DNA of 64,000 nt from Labilibaculum euxinicum (GCF_009795715.1 NZ_WTCR01000006.1:186001-250000); one strand, 5' to 3'; shown: positions 8,787-17,433, counted from the stretch's first letter. Notes: generated by a model from the letters alone, not told the origin. Made by a program: numbers and translations.

Positions 8787-9386
8787 CTATTCACCGTTAA
8801 AAAAATGATGGAAGAATAGAAGCAGCAACGGGAGATAGTCTGCCAATTCCTTTCGCAAAAATTGCAGGGCTTTTCCCATTTGATTTTCTACTGTTTTAAC
8901 AGATATCCCCAATTTATCAGCTATTTCTTTGTATTTGAATTGCTCATATCTGCTTAGAATAAATATTTTCCTTCGTTGTTCCGGTAACAGATCAATACTG
9001 CTTCTGATTTTAAGTTCCAATTCGGAAGCATTCATCGGATCATTTTCCAGACGTTCGGAATATTCGATTTCTTGTCGGTTATGTTCTTTGTATTTTTCCC
9101 GGATATTGATGTGTTTAATCAGATTTAGACTAGAGTTTCGAACGGCACGGTATAAATAGGATTCCATTGAACTTTCAATGTGAATATCGTGTCGGTGAAT
9201 CCATAGTTTGAAAAAAACTTCCTGAACAACTTCTTCGGATCCTTCTTCTTCTTTCAGAAAATTATAGGCATAAGAACACAAACGACTGTAATGGGCGTTA
9301 AACAAAGTTTCGAAATCTATTCTGTTAATACATTCCGATCGTATTGTTTCTTCTGTAGTCAATGTTAAGCTAGTTAAGAGCAACAA
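8787..9386 (-). CDS. ECF sigma-70 factor (Bacteroidota FecI-type)
   Basis: About 199 aa. Region 2 spans about residues 22-90 (FNAHYSRLCSYAYNFLKEEEGSEEVVQEVFFKLW) and region 4 about 115-175 (LLPEQRRKIFILSRYEQFKYKEIADKLGISVKTVENQM). The family recruits RNA polymerase to promoters controlled by the adjacent FecR protein. No ATG precedes region 2: the open frame allows TTG at 9384-9386 or 9360-9362, so the start is uncertain. The C-terminal tail LPLLLLFFHHFF is unusually hydrophobic. Likely targets are its own operon and perhaps the upstream TonB receptor; this is inference. Confidence 0.88.
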   Translation of the reverse strand: MLLLTSLTLTTEETIRSECINRIDFETLFNAHYSRLCSYAYNFLKEEEGSEEVVQEVFFKLWIHRHDIHIESSMESYLYRAVRNSSLNLIKHINIREKYKEHNRQEIEYSERLENDPMNASELELKIRSSIDLLPEQRRKIFILSRYEQFKYKEIADKLGISVKTVENQMGKALQFLRKELADYLPLLLLFFHHFFNGE

Positions 9387-9444
9387 AGGTAAATGTTTTT
9401 TTTATGATGTAAATTAATTAAAGCTCTGATATATAAATAGAATG

Positions 9445-9479
9445 CCACGCAAGGAACGTTTTTTGCGATTCTTGCGTGG
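9445..9479. terminator. Hairpin between TonB receptor and sigma gene
   Basis: Nine-base perfect arms CCACGCAAG (9445-9453) and CTTGCGTGG (9471-9479) with a 17-base loop. It follows the TonB receptor gene (minus strand) and precedes the sigma gene. There is no good T-run, so it may be an mRNA-stabilising structure rather than a complete terminator. Confidence 0.5.
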
Positions 9480-9511
9480 TGTTTATTTGTTTTAGTCTGT
9501 TTTATTTAGCC

Positions 9512-11872
9512 TTAGAAGTAAAGTATATACTGCAAACTAGGCAATAAAGACAGTTGTTCACCATCTTCTATTTTATGAGTTGCTTCATTATATCTTTCCA
9601 ATATTTTGGCCTTATTATTACTTGCATTTTTAATATCAAATTTGAATTCATGCTGGGTTTTTTTGCGGTTTAGTTTGTAGGAGAACGAAACATCCAGAAT
9701 AAAAAGATCATCTCCTTGTTTGCTGAATTCACTATTGGCGAGATATACCGTTTCTCCAGCCTTCTGGCTTTTCATCAAATCTACAGGTGTATAATATTGT
9801 CCTCCTCTGAATGTTATTTTTCCATTTAAACCAATTCTGTTCTGATCATTTTGTCCAACTTTATACTCTTTTCCAATAAGCAGATTGGTCGCATAATTTC
9901 CATTGTATCTTGAATTGCGTTCAATACCATCTAAGGCTGTAAATTTTGATTCGTATAAAGATCCGGTAAGCAAATAGTAAAAATTGTTATGGAAGAATCG
10001 TTCCAGACTTAACTCCAAACCGTAGTTTTTACCAGTACCTTCGTTTACAAAATCAAAATTGGCCAAACCCTCTTTTATATCCTGAAGTACTATTTTACTG
10101 TTTGGGTCGTTTTCAACAGCTACGTCATATAAATCCTGATAATAGGCCTCTGCTTTTAAATGCAGGTTGTAGTTCAGCTGATTGTTATAGCCAAGTACAT
10201 AGTGTATGGCTTTGCTCATTTTTAAATTTTTGTTTGGCGTGTAGGTATTGTTTTCATTATCATGCAATTGAACGAAATAGGTGGACAGACTCTCTGTTTT
10301 GCTATGCATACCAAAGCCAAAGGAAAATGATTGGTTGGATAAAAACTGATACTTCAATCCAACTCTTGGTTCAATGGTGTAATCATTATTCAATTTAAAA
10401 TAACTTGCATGCACTCCGCTTACTACAGTGAAGTCTGATGTAATTCTGTATTTCCAGTTCACAAAGGATTGGAATAAATGAGACTTACCTTCGGAATTTA
10501 CATCTGTTGTAAATGCTCCGGTATTTTTAAAGTCGTTAACACTCTTGATGTCAAAACCCAAACGGGTGTATTCAATTCCGGCCTTTACACTGTTTTTAGC
10601 ATTTAGTTTTGTGTTGAATGTGCTGACATATTTAAAGTAATTGTGTTGATATTTTTCATTTAAGGCAACAAACATAGTATTGTCATCACCTAAGATTCTT
10701 GATTCATTTTGAGTATTGGTTGCTGAGTAGGCTAAAGTGTTTTTCAGGTACGATTTTTTACCAATGGGCAAAAGGTTTGATATTCCAATTACAGTAAGAT
10801 CTGAATTGACATTGTATTCCCCAAGAGTAATCGTTTCCTCATCATTCTCTTCCTTAGCCAGGATGTTGCTTTTTCCCAAAAGACCAAATAGAGTGAATTT
10901 ACCAGCTTTTTGGGTAGGGAGTACAATTTTAAACGATCCATCCTGATATTTGGGAACACCATCGAAATCTACCAATCCGATATTATCCAACAGTTCAAGT
11001 GAAGAATAGCGATAGTTGGCTAAATAAGAGCCGGAGTAATTCTTTTTTAGAGGACCTTCAACAGTAAAATCGATACCATAAGTGCTAAATCCAAAGGCCT
11101 GTTCGTGTTTGGCGTTATTACCCGAACGTAAATTAATATCGAATATTCCGGAATAGGCATTTCCGTATTCTGCAGTGAAGGCACCCGTGAAGAAATCGGA
11201 ATTGCTCAGCATGCTGCTGTTTAGAGCATTAATTGCACCTCCGGTTGATCCTTCGTCGGCAAAATGATTTGGATTTGGTATTTCTATTCCTTCCATTCGC
11301 CATTGAATTCCCTTGGGAGAGTTGCCTCGTACAATAATTTCATTTGAGCCCTCACCGTCGCCCGAAACACCGGCATAACCTGATACCATACGGGCAGGGT
11401 CGTTCAAAGATCCCGAATACCTGCTGGTTTCTTCAACGGTGAAAGCCTGACCACTTACAGTAGCCATTTTATTCAAAGTTTCGTGTTTGGCTGTTTTCGG
11501 ATGAACTGTTACCTCTTCGATATGTATAAGCGATTCGATTAATTCAATTTTCAGAACAACTTCTTTAGCTGAACCTATTTCAATATTTGCGATGGTTTTT
11601 GCTTCGTAGCCTAAACAGCTAATGTGTATGGAAATTCGGCCAATAGGGACCTGCTTTAAAATGAAATTGCCATCCATGTCACTCGCCGTTCCCTTAAATG
11701 GATCGGAATTTAGAATCACAATATTAGCTCCAATAAGTCCTTGTTTGGTTTCATGATCGATGATGGTTCCCCGAATGGTTTGGGAGTACAGTTTACTATT
11801 TGATTGTGCTTTGGATTCCTGATTCCATGGAAGAATCAACAGTAACATTAACAGGTAATTTCTTACTTTCAT
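9512..11872 (-). CDS. TonB-dependent outer-membrane receptor with carboxypeptidase-like N-terminal domain
   Basis: A 786-aa outer-membrane protein with a signal peptide ending in SKAQ. Residues about 30-120 form a CarboxypepD_reg-like domain (IRGTIIDHETKQGLIGANIVI...TASDMDGNFILKQVPIG). A plug region follows (about 135-245: EETSRYSGSLNDPARMVSGYAGVSGDGEGSNEIIVRGNSPKGIQWRMEG split over that stretch), then a long beta barrel ending LQYILYF. It lacks both an STN domain and a SusD partner, so it is not a classical SusC glycan importer. The conserved GxSPKGIQWRMEGIEIPNPNHF-like plug is shared with receptors often found beside ECF sigma/FecR pairs. Substrate is unknown. It is separated from the sigma gene by a hairpin. 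Confidence 0.85.
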   Translation of the reverse strand: MKVRNYLLMLLLILPWNQESKAQSNSKLYSQTIRGTIIDHETKQGLIGANIVILNSDPFKGTASDMDGNFILKQVPIGRISIHISCLGYEAKTIANIEIGSAKEVVLKIELIESLIHIEEVTVHPKTAKHETLNKMATVSGQAFTVEETSRYSGSLNDPARMVSGYAGVSGDGEGSNEIIVRGNSPKGIQWRMEGIEIPNPNHFADEGSTGGAINALNSSMLSNSDFFTGAFTAEYGNAYSGIFDINLRSGNNAKHEQAFGFSTYGIDFTVEGPLKKNYSGSYLANYRYSSLELLDNIGLVDFDGVPKYQDGSFKIVLPTQKAGKFTLFGLLGKSNILAKEENDEETITLGEYNVNSDLTVIGISNLLPIGKKSYLKNTLAYSATNTQNESRILGDDNTMFVALNEKYQHNYFKYVSTFNTKLNAKNSVKAGIEYTRLGFDIKSVNDFKNTGAFTTDVNSEGKSHLFQSFVNWKYRITSDFTVVSGVHASYFKLNNDYTIEPRVGLKYQFLSNQSFSFGFGMHSKTESLSTYFVQLHDNENNTYTPNKNLKMSKAIHYVLGYNNQLNYNLHLKAEAYYQDLYDVAVENDPNSKIVLQDIKEGLANFDFVNEGTGKNYGLELSLERFFHNNFYYLLTGSLYESKFTALDGIERNSRYNGNYATNLLIGKEYKVGQNDQNRIGLNGKITFRGGQYYTPVDLMKSQKAGETVYLANSEFSKQGDDLFILDVSFSYKLNRKKTQHEFKFDIKNASNNKAKILERYNEATHKIEDGEQLSLLPSLQYILYF

Positions 11873-12160
11873 GATTTTTATTTCGCATTATTATTCTTAA
11901 AATCATCAGGAAGACAATTGAAGAAAGAAATACCCCTACTGCGAAACGGAAAAAATGATTTTAATGACACCCTTCTTTTTTTTATTGGTAATGTAGCCAC
12001 GGTTTAATAGAATAAGATAAAGTAGTCTTTTTATGTTATAAAGTAGGTTTAAATTTTTCGATATAAATGTTTTGTTAGCTAGTTTCTGTTTTGTAGATTC
12101 GGGAATTGAAACAGGTAAAAGATCTATTTCAGATAAATACGAAACGAAAATTACAATTTT

Positions 12161-12520
12161 ATGAATTTAAAATTTTACCAGCAAAAAGGATTTAAAGCAA
12201 CACTTTGTGCTGCCATTATTCTTATTGCAATACCTATTGTGACCGATGTATACAAAGAGTCTTTCGTATCAGAAACCGGGCATTTTAAAATAATGGGTGG
12301 TTTAAGTATTATTCTGGCCATTGGCTTGCTTGCAAAATGGAAATTTGTTCGGCACATTGCAGGAATTCTAACAGGATTTATTTTGTTTGCCACAATATTC
12401 ATGGCTTTTGCAATGGGCCTGAATTACGCTATGGCATATACAGCATTATTCATCACACTGATTGTACTTTTGGTTTTGCTGAACTCAAAATCGGTTACTG
12501 TTTATATGAATTCAAAGTAA
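12161..12520 (+). CDS. Small four-TM membrane protein, unknown function
   Basis: A 119-residue protein with four hydrophobic segments: ATLCAAIILIAIPIVTDVY, IMGGLSIILAIGLLAKW, HIAGILTGFILFATIFMAFAMG and MAYTALFITLIVLLVLLN. No enzyme motif or family was recognised. It is followed at 50 bases by another small membrane protein on the same strand and may be co-transcribed with it. The coding call rests on the clean hydrophobic periodicity and the normal start codon. Function unknown. Confidence 0.6.
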   Translation: MNLKFYQQKGFKATLCAAIILIAIPIVTDVYKESFVSETGHFKIMGGLSIILAIGLLAKWKFVRHIAGILTGFILFATIFMAFAMGLNYAMAYTALFITLIVLLVLLNSKSVTVYMNSK

Positions 12521-12569
12521 GTTTTATCTAAGAAATAGTATCTATCAAAAAGAAAAATCTTAAACCAAT

Positions 12570-13085
12570 ATGAATAAAACAAAACAAAACTTTCAGCAGT
12601 ACCAACGCAGCAGTATCCTTATTCATGCTGCCTTATTAACTGGTCAGGTGTTTTTCGCATCCTTTGCCGTTTTTATCAATCAAACACAAGGAGCAGTTGT
12701 GGCCGGCGATGAAGTGCTGCGCACTATGTTCATGATTATGATACCCTTGTTTTTTCTTGTGACCTACAGTGTTGGCAACTTAGTTTCAAACAAAAAATTA
12801 AAGCTGGCAAAAGAGGAGACTGAATTAAAAACTAAAATGGAATCTTATCGGGCAATCAACATTATCAAATATGCGATGCTCGAAGGAATGGCTTTCTTCG
12901 CCATTATTACCTATTTACTCACCGGCGAATTGCTTTTGCTGGGTTTTGCCGTTATGATTATGCTGCTGTTCGCAACTTATTACCCAACTAAAGAGAAATT
13001 GATGCGGGAATTGGAATTAAATCGCGCAGAGCAAGCCATATTAGATGATCCTGCTGCAATTGTTGCTGAGGTAGTTCAGCGTTAA
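12570..13085 (+). CDS. Four-TM membrane protein, unknown function
   Basis: A 171-residue protein with four predicted membrane helices arranged in two pairs: ILIHAALLTGQVFFASFAVFI, TMFMIMIPLFFLVTYSVGNLV, IKYAMLEGMAFFAIITYLLTG and LLLLGFAVMIMLLFATYYPT. A charged loop (KLKLAKEETELKTKMESYRA) separates the pairs and a charged tail ends the protein. Similar uncharacterised proteins are common in Bacteroidota as far as I can tell, but I do not recognise a named family. The codon use looks like that of its neighbours. Confidence 0.6.
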   Translation: MNKTKQNFQQYQRSSILIHAALLTGQVFFASFAVFINQTQGAVVAGDEVLRTMFMIMIPLFFLVTYSVGNLVSNKKLKLAKEETELKTKMESYRAINIIKYAMLEGMAFFAIITYLLTGELLLLGFAVMIMLLFATYYPTKEKLMRELELNRAEQAILDDPAAIVAEVVQR

Positions 13086-13224
13086 AACCTCAAGCATATC
13101 TTTGAAATGGAATAGGTTTTCTCAGTTGGGTAATAATTACAGTAAATTTTAGAAAAAAAGATATTCGAAAAATGTAACTAATAGTTATGCTTGCCAACTA
13201 ACTATATGTACACAAACTATAAAT

Positions 13225-13740
13225 ATGGTGAATAAGGAAAATAAGTTTAATGATATTGTCACGGATAATGGCGAAAGAATTAGGCGGATTTGCAGCTATT
13301 ACAGTCCCAATCACGAGGATAGGAAAGATATGTATCAGGATATTTTGGTTAATATCTGGAAAAGCCTTGATTCTTTTAGGGGTGACGCTTCAATCAACAC
13401 TTGGATCTATCGGATTGCAGTAAATACTTCTTTGGGTTTTACCGGAAAAGCATTCAAACAAATGCAGATGATTGTAGATGTCGATACTGAAAATCTTTCT
13501 CTTCTGTTTGATGAAGGCACAAAGGAAAAGCTCGAGCAGGAAGCTCAGTTGAATCAACTGCAAATTGAGCTAAATCAAATGTCGGTAATCGATAAATCAC
13601 TGATGTCGCTCATGCTCGAAGGTCTTTCGATGCGGGAAATTGCTGATGTTATTGGCATTACCGAGCCCAATGTAAAAGTGAAGATTCATAGAATTAAAGA
13701 GCAGTTAAAATCTAAATTATCAGGAGGCAAGCATGAATAA
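13225..13740 (+). CDS. ECF RNA polymerase sigma factor
   Basis: A 171-residue sigma factor. Region 2 is at about 20-75 (YSPNHEDRKDMYQDILVNIWKSLDSFRG, NTWIYRIAVNTSL) and region 4 at about 110-165 (MSVIDKSLMSLMLEGLSMREIADVIGITEPNVKVKIHRIKEQL). It differs from the FecI-type sigma at 8787 and is not next to a FecR gene. Its last eight bases overlap the start of a membrane protein gene, which is where an anti-sigma factor would be expected. Target promoters are unknown. Confidence 0.88.
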   Translation: MVNKENKFNDIVTDNGERIRRICSYYSPNHEDRKDMYQDILVNIWKSLDSFRGDASINTWIYRIAVNTSLGFTGKAFKQMQMIVDVDTENLSLLFDEGTKEKLEQEAQLNQLQIELNQMSVIDKSLMSLMLEGLSMREIADVIGITEPNVKVKIHRIKEQLKSKLSGGKHE

Positions 13741-14398
13741 CAGTAAGATTTCACAGGATACAAACGGTATGGGATCGTTTATCGATAAATTAAAAAGGGA
13801 AGATAATAATCTTCAGAAAATCTTTAAGATTTTAAAAATAACATACATCGTTCTTTTGATTATTTACATTCCAATCTTCTATTTTGAAATAGAAAAGGGA
13901 GGACTTTTTCAAGTTGTTAAGGTCGTATTTATTGCCTTGGGTTTCTCTACATTTTTGTTTGTTTTTGCCTATGCGCAAAAGAAGATAAAAAAAATATCGT
14001 ACGCCGAACCAACTTTGATCTTATTAAAGAAAACAGAAAAAAGATATAGACCATTCCATCTCTTGGATTTAGCTAGTATTCCCGCATTTATTTTCTTAGT
14101 CATAGGTCTAGGTCTTAGCAAAAAAACATTTTTAGCAACTAAGGAGTTCTTTAGTTCAGATCTAAATTTGTGTGCTTATTTGATAGAAGCAAGGCAGTTT
14201 CTGTTTAGTGGAGAGCATTGGTTTAAAATGCTTGCTAAAACTGTAAATGAATTTCCAATGATAATTGTATTTATGGTAACAGGAATGTTAATATTTATAT
14301 TTGTAATATCGTTTTTAGCTGGGTATCTCCTTTGGGTATCAAAGTATAAGCCTATTCGTGATAATGCTCTCGAGCTTATAAAAGAAATAGAAAACTAA
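13733..14398 (+). CDS. Four-TM membrane protein coupled to ECF sigma; candidate anti-sigma factor
   Basis: A 221-residue protein. A short charged N terminus (SFIDKLKREDNNLQKIFKILK) precedes four hydrophobic segments: TYIVLLIIYIPIFYF, VVKVVFIALGFSTFLFVFAYA, LLDLASIPAFIFLVIGLGL and MIIVFMVTGMLIFIFVISFLAGYLLW. There is no zinc-binding anti-sigma motif and no FecR domain. The eight-base overlap with the sigma gene implies coordinated translation, so a role in holding or sensing for that sigma factor is a reasonable but unproven guess. The N-terminal 35 residues are the only substantial cytoplasmic piece that could hold the sigma. Confidence 0.65.
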   Translation: MNNSKISQDTNGMGSFIDKLKREDNNLQKIFKILKITYIVLLIIYIPIFYFEIEKGGLFQVVKVVFIALGFSTFLFVFAYAQKKIKKISYAEPTLILLKKTEKRYRPFHLLDLASIPAFIFLVIGLGLSKKTFLATKEFFSSDLNLCAYLIEARQFLFSGEHWFKMLAKTVNEFPMIIVFMVTGMLIFIFVISFLAGYLLWVSKYKPIRDNALELIKEIEN

Positions 14399-14417
14399 CA
14401 GCATATCGAATAGCACC

Positions 14418-14451
14418 AAACCATCTTGTATGTTCTTGTAAGATGGTTTTT
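14418..14451 (+). terminator. Intrinsic terminator after the sigma operon
   Basis: Ten-base arms AAACCATCTT (14418-14427) and AAGATGGTTT (14440-14449), then T residues. It lies 20 bases after the membrane protein stop codon; the T-run overlaps the 3' edge of the convergent small gene. Confidence 0.8.
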
Positions 14452-14765
14452 CATTGCCGGATTAGTGTCATTTTCCCAAAAACATTCGAAACCACCAAAA
14501 GGGGACCATTTTCCGATTCAAGTGTAAATTCACTGGTAAACAAATTACTCTGATACCGCAGTAGATTGCAATTTTTCAGGTACTCAGCGTTATGATATAA
14601 TTTTACAAATTGATGGGAATCTTTGCGTCCGGTCTTGTCTCCCGAAATGTATTTCATCGTTATTGAATGATCCGAATCCGACCAGGAAAAAGAGCAGATA
14701 TCATTTGTTTCTGTATTTCGCCAATCACCATTCATTATAATGTTCATCATTTCTGTTGAGTTCAT
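14451..14765 (-). CDS. Hypothetical protein, 104 aa
   Basis: No family recognised. The product is soluble, with no signal peptide or membrane segment, and of mixed alpha/beta character. It opens MNSTEMMNIIMNGDWRNTETNDICSF... and has alternating hydrophobic strands in its second half (NLFTSEFTLES, GPLLVVSNVFGKMTLI), which could form a small beta-sandwich or barrel. It converges with the sigma operon and shares its terminator region. Real expression is plausible from the codon pattern but not certain. Confidence 0.5.
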   Translation of the reverse strand: MNSTEMMNIIMNGDWRNTETNDICSFSWSDSDHSITMKYISGDKTGRKDSHQFVKLYHNAEYLKNCNLLRYQSNLFTSEFTLESENGPLLVVSNVFGKMTLIRQ

Positions 14766-14862
14766 AGCTGTTTGTTTTAAGATTTTGGGTTACTAAAAGT
14801 TACGAAATCTTCAGGGATTTACATCAAAACATTTTTTAGCACGAATGAGGAAAGTTGAATAG

Positions 14863-14896
14863 TGAAAAAAAAAGCGCAACTCAAATTGCGCCTTTT
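14863..14896 (-). terminator. Intrinsic terminator of the flavoprotein gene
   Basis: On the minus strand, GCGCAA and TTGCGC arms (14886-14891 and 14874-14879) followed by a run of ten T residues (14864-14873 on the plus strand as A). Confidence 0.8.
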
Positions 14897-14900
14897 TCTA

Positions 14901-16388
14901 TTAATTTTCCGGTTTCCAACTCTCCAATTTTATTAAATCGGGAAAGGCTTTGGGTTTATAGATTGATTTTCCTTCAAAAACCCGCAAACACTCCTGAATT
15001 CCCTCACTAATACTTGGGTGTGGATGAACGTTTTGCCGAATGTCTTTCAAAGTTCCTTTTTGTGTAATCTGGTATGCAATGGATGTGATTAGGGTAGAAG
15101 CCTGCGGCCCAGCAGCACGCATACCCAATATTCGATCCTTACCATCATCGCTTACAATAATTTTCACAAATCCATCGGTAGCGCGCATGGCAATCGCACG
15201 GTTTACCAATGAGTTTGAATAGGTTGCAACTTTGTACGAAATACCACATTTTCGGCAGGCTTTCTCATTCAAACCGACAGCCGCAACTTCAGGTTTAAAG
15301 AACATTAAGGTCGACATATTTGAGTAGTCCAACGGATATTCTGAATTGCCATACAAAGCTTCAACAATATATCTGCCCTGCAGCTCGGCAACCGAATACA
15401 ATTGTGCATGCCCCGATACATCACCTGCAGCAAAAATGTTGCACGATTGAAAATTGTCTGTGGCACAAACTTCATTAATATCAAGATAACCACGATTTGT
15501 AGTGTTGATTCCAACATTTTCCAGTCCAATATTATTCAGGTTCGGCATTCTTCCAATAGCTACAATAGCCACATCTACCTCTATTACAGTCGAATGTCCA
15601 TCTTGATAATCCAGTACAACTTCTAAAAAATCCGGACGTTTTCGAATCGTTCTTAAGTTGGCTGTATGGTGTATAATTACACCATTGCTTTCTAAATTTT
15701 TCCCAACAAAACTACTCAAATCATCATCTTCATAAGGAATTACCTTATGCTGTCGGTCCAATAAGTGAACTTCCGTCTGGTTGTAATTGGAAAAAATAGT
15801 GGCATATTCACAACCAATAATTCCCGAGCCAATAATAATCATTCGTTCCGGAAATTCTTTTAAATCCATTATGCCTTCCGAGTCAATAATTCGCTCATTA
15901 TCAATCTCAACATCTGGCATTGGTCTGGGGCGGGAACCTGTCGCAATAATAAAATTATCGCCTTTAATCTGCTCTATTTTGTCATTGGAAATTACCTCAA
16001 CCGTATGTGAATCTATAAATTTTCCCCAGCCGTATTTTAAGGTAATATTTCCGTAAGTCTCCGAAGGTTTCGAGTAAGTCTCAATTTGCGACAGCATTTG
16101 CAGCTGTTTTTGCTTCGCAGCCTGTATAATGGTTTGCTGAACCTTTTTGTAGTCAACATTTAAACCCGATGCACGATAACCTCTCATTACCGACGACGCT
16201 ATTGAAAAATCTCTCGATAATTCCCACATTGCCTTTGAAGTTAAAGCACCATTCATAATACCGGCACCTCCTAAATGACTTGCCTCGATGATACAAACCG
16301 ATTTTTTAAAATCGATGGCACGCATTGCTGCCGAGAAACCTGCCGGTCCACTTCCCAAGACAACAAGGTCGTATTTTTCTATATCCAT
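14901..16388 (-). CDS. Dihydrolipoyl-dehydrogenase-like FAD/NAD(P) oxidoreductase lacking the redox disulphide
   Basis: A 495-aa class I pyridine-nucleotide:disulphide oxidoreductase fold. It has an N-terminal FAD motif (VVLGSGPAGFSAAMRA, residues 9-24), an NAD(P) motif near 185-200 (MIIIGSGIIGCEYATIFS), a second FAD motif (NIFAAGDVSGHAQL near 330) and a dimerisation domain with HPHPSISEGI, matching the His-Glu pair of lipoamide dehydrogenase. The redox-active CxxxxC is absent: residues 40-52 read GGAGIMNGALTSK, so the two cysteines are Gly43 and Ala48. It therefore cannot do thiol-disulphide chemistry in the standard way. The soluble transhydrogenase SthA is a known relative without these cysteines, so a nicotinamide transhydrogenase or quinone/other electron acceptor role is possible. 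No 2-oxo-acid dehydrogenase genes are nearby. Confidence 0.82.
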   Translation of the reverse strand: MDIEKYDLVVLGSGPAGFSAAMRAIDFKKSVCIIEASHLGGAGIMNGALTSKAMWELSRDFSIASSVMRGYRASGLNVDYKKVQQTIIQAAKQKQLQMLSQIETYSKPSETYGNITLKYGWGKFIDSHTVEVISNDKIEQIKGDNFIIATGSRPRPMPDVEIDNERIIDSEGIMDLKEFPERMIIIGSGIIGCEYATIFSNYNQTEVHLLDRQHKVIPYEDDDLSSFVGKNLESNGVIIHHTANLRTIRKRPDFLEVVLDYQDGHSTVIEVDVAIVAIGRMPNLNNIGLENVGINTTNRGYLDINEVCATDNFQSCNIFAAGDVSGHAQLYSVAELQGRYIVEALYGNSEYPLDYSNMSTLMFFKPEVAAVGLNEKACRKCGISYKVATYSNSLVNRAIAMRATDGFVKIIVSDDGKDRILGMRAAGPQASTLITSIAYQITQKGTLKDIRQNVHPHPSISEGIQECLRVFEGKSIYKPKAFPDLIKLESWKPEN

Positions 16389-16773
16389 AAAAACTATTAT
16401 TTATTGTTCTAATTCGCTGAATTGCAGGCGTGTTATGCTTAGGTAAAATATATTCGTAAAAGGAAGAATTACAGCCATTTTTGTGCTTCCCGCGAAATCA
16501 GGTAGAAAGATATAAATAAAAGTGCAAACCCATAAACTTTTATATGTTTTACGGATGAAAAAGTCTTTTTCTTTTGTTTGGGTGTGTCCCTTCGGGGCGG
16601 GCTATTCGCTAAATCTTTTTTTCGTTCCTCAAAAAAGGATACCGCTGCTATCCCTCACACAATCCTGTTTGTTTAGAGTCACAAGTAACAAAAATTCAAG
16701 TGTAAAGGAATAAATTTTTAAGGTAAAAAGTATTCAAATAACATATAATAATCCTTTAATTTTTAAGGAGTTG
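16389..16773. other. 385-base intergenic region with one structured element
   Basis: Between two minus-strand genes. The only clear content is the hairpin-rich element at 16579-16666, described separately. A 63-codon open frame starting at 16522 runs through that element and looks spurious. Confidence 0.6.
16579..16666. repeat. Hairpin-rich intergenic element, possible dispersed repeat or RNA
   Basis: A G/C-richer island in AT-rich spacer. It contains CCC-TTC-GGG (16588-16596), a T-run/A-run stem ATCTTTTTT with AAAAAAGGAT around CGTTCCTC (about 16613-16640), GGATA-CCGCTGC-TATCC (16637-16653), and outer GTGTG (16582-16586) against CACAC (16656-16660). The sequence resembles an element I recall from many Bacteroidota spacers (CGGGCTATCCGCT... 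GATACCGCTGCTATCCC), commonly mis-annotated as a small protein. Its function is unknown. That it is dispersed cannot be checked inside one window. Confidence 0.5.
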
Positions 16774-17433
16774 TTAGTAATTCAATTCTCCATTTTTCAA
16801 CTTCTGATAAGTATGTTTATACAAAATTTTGTGCAGTAAAAGTCCTTCCTGTAAGTTTTCGTCACTCATCTCGTTTTCATACTCAATAAAATTTGCTGTT
16901 TCAAGTAAGTATGCATCATCTCTAAGGTTTTGGTATTCCTGTTCAATTAAATGTATGTCAGCAAATATAAGATAGGGCAGACGACTTAATACTGCCTTTC
17001 TCTGATCGTTATATTCATCCAAATCCTTGGCTTTGCTATCCGCAAAATAGAATTCCTGCAAACTATCAACAAACGAATCATCACAACTTTTCATCAGAAT
17101 AACACGATCTTTTCTTAATCGGAAAAGTTCTGCCGGATCTTCTTCAGGAGCTAAATTTTCTTCTTTTTCAATTCCTCTGGTAATAAACAGATAGGAGAGA
17201 TGAGCCAGTCCAATATTTTGTTCTTCATCGTCAATCAAATCAAAATGAAGCATCATTATAATTGCCTTTCCCAATTGGGAAATGGCAGTATCATCCCAAA
17301 GTAAGAAAGGATCTTTTTTAAGAATCAAATAAATGGCATTCAAGTCTTTATTACAAGCCCTTATTTTTCCGTTTTGCCCTTTCTCAATAGCTTGTAATAT
17401 TAGCTTTCGAAGCTGTTCTTCTGAAGATGTCAT
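16774..17433 (-). CDS. Hypothetical acidic helical protein, 219 aa
   Basis: Soluble, strongly acidic and mostly helical, with no signal peptide, membrane segment or metal motif. Recognisable stretches include EEQLRKLILQAIEKGQNGKIRACNKDLNAIYLILKKDP and a C-terminal SDENLQEGLLLHKILYKHTYQKLKNGEL. No family recognised. It lies downstream of pyrI but is separated from it by the pyr terminator and 80 bases, so it is probably transcribed on its own. Function unknown. Confidence 0.65.
   Translation of the reverse strand: MTSSEEQLRKLILQAIEKGQNGKIRACNKDLNAIYLILKKDPFLLWDDTAISQLGKAIIMMLHFDLIDDEEQNIGLAHLSYLFITRGIEKEENLAPEEDPAELFRLRKDRVILMKSCDDSFVDSLQEFYFADSKAKDLDEYNDQRKAVLSRLPYLIFADIHLIEQEYQNLRDDAYLLETANFIEYENEMSDENLQEGLLLHKILYKHTYQKLKNGELNY

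Noticed and set aside
9512-11872. TonB receptor as a SusC partner of a glycan locus
   Set aside because: No SusD gene or glycoside hydrolase beside it and no SusC-type plug signature.
16522-16713. 63-codon open frame between the flavoprotein and hypothetical gene
   Set aside because: It runs through the hairpin-rich element and its composition reflects that structure; no protein family and no coding bias.
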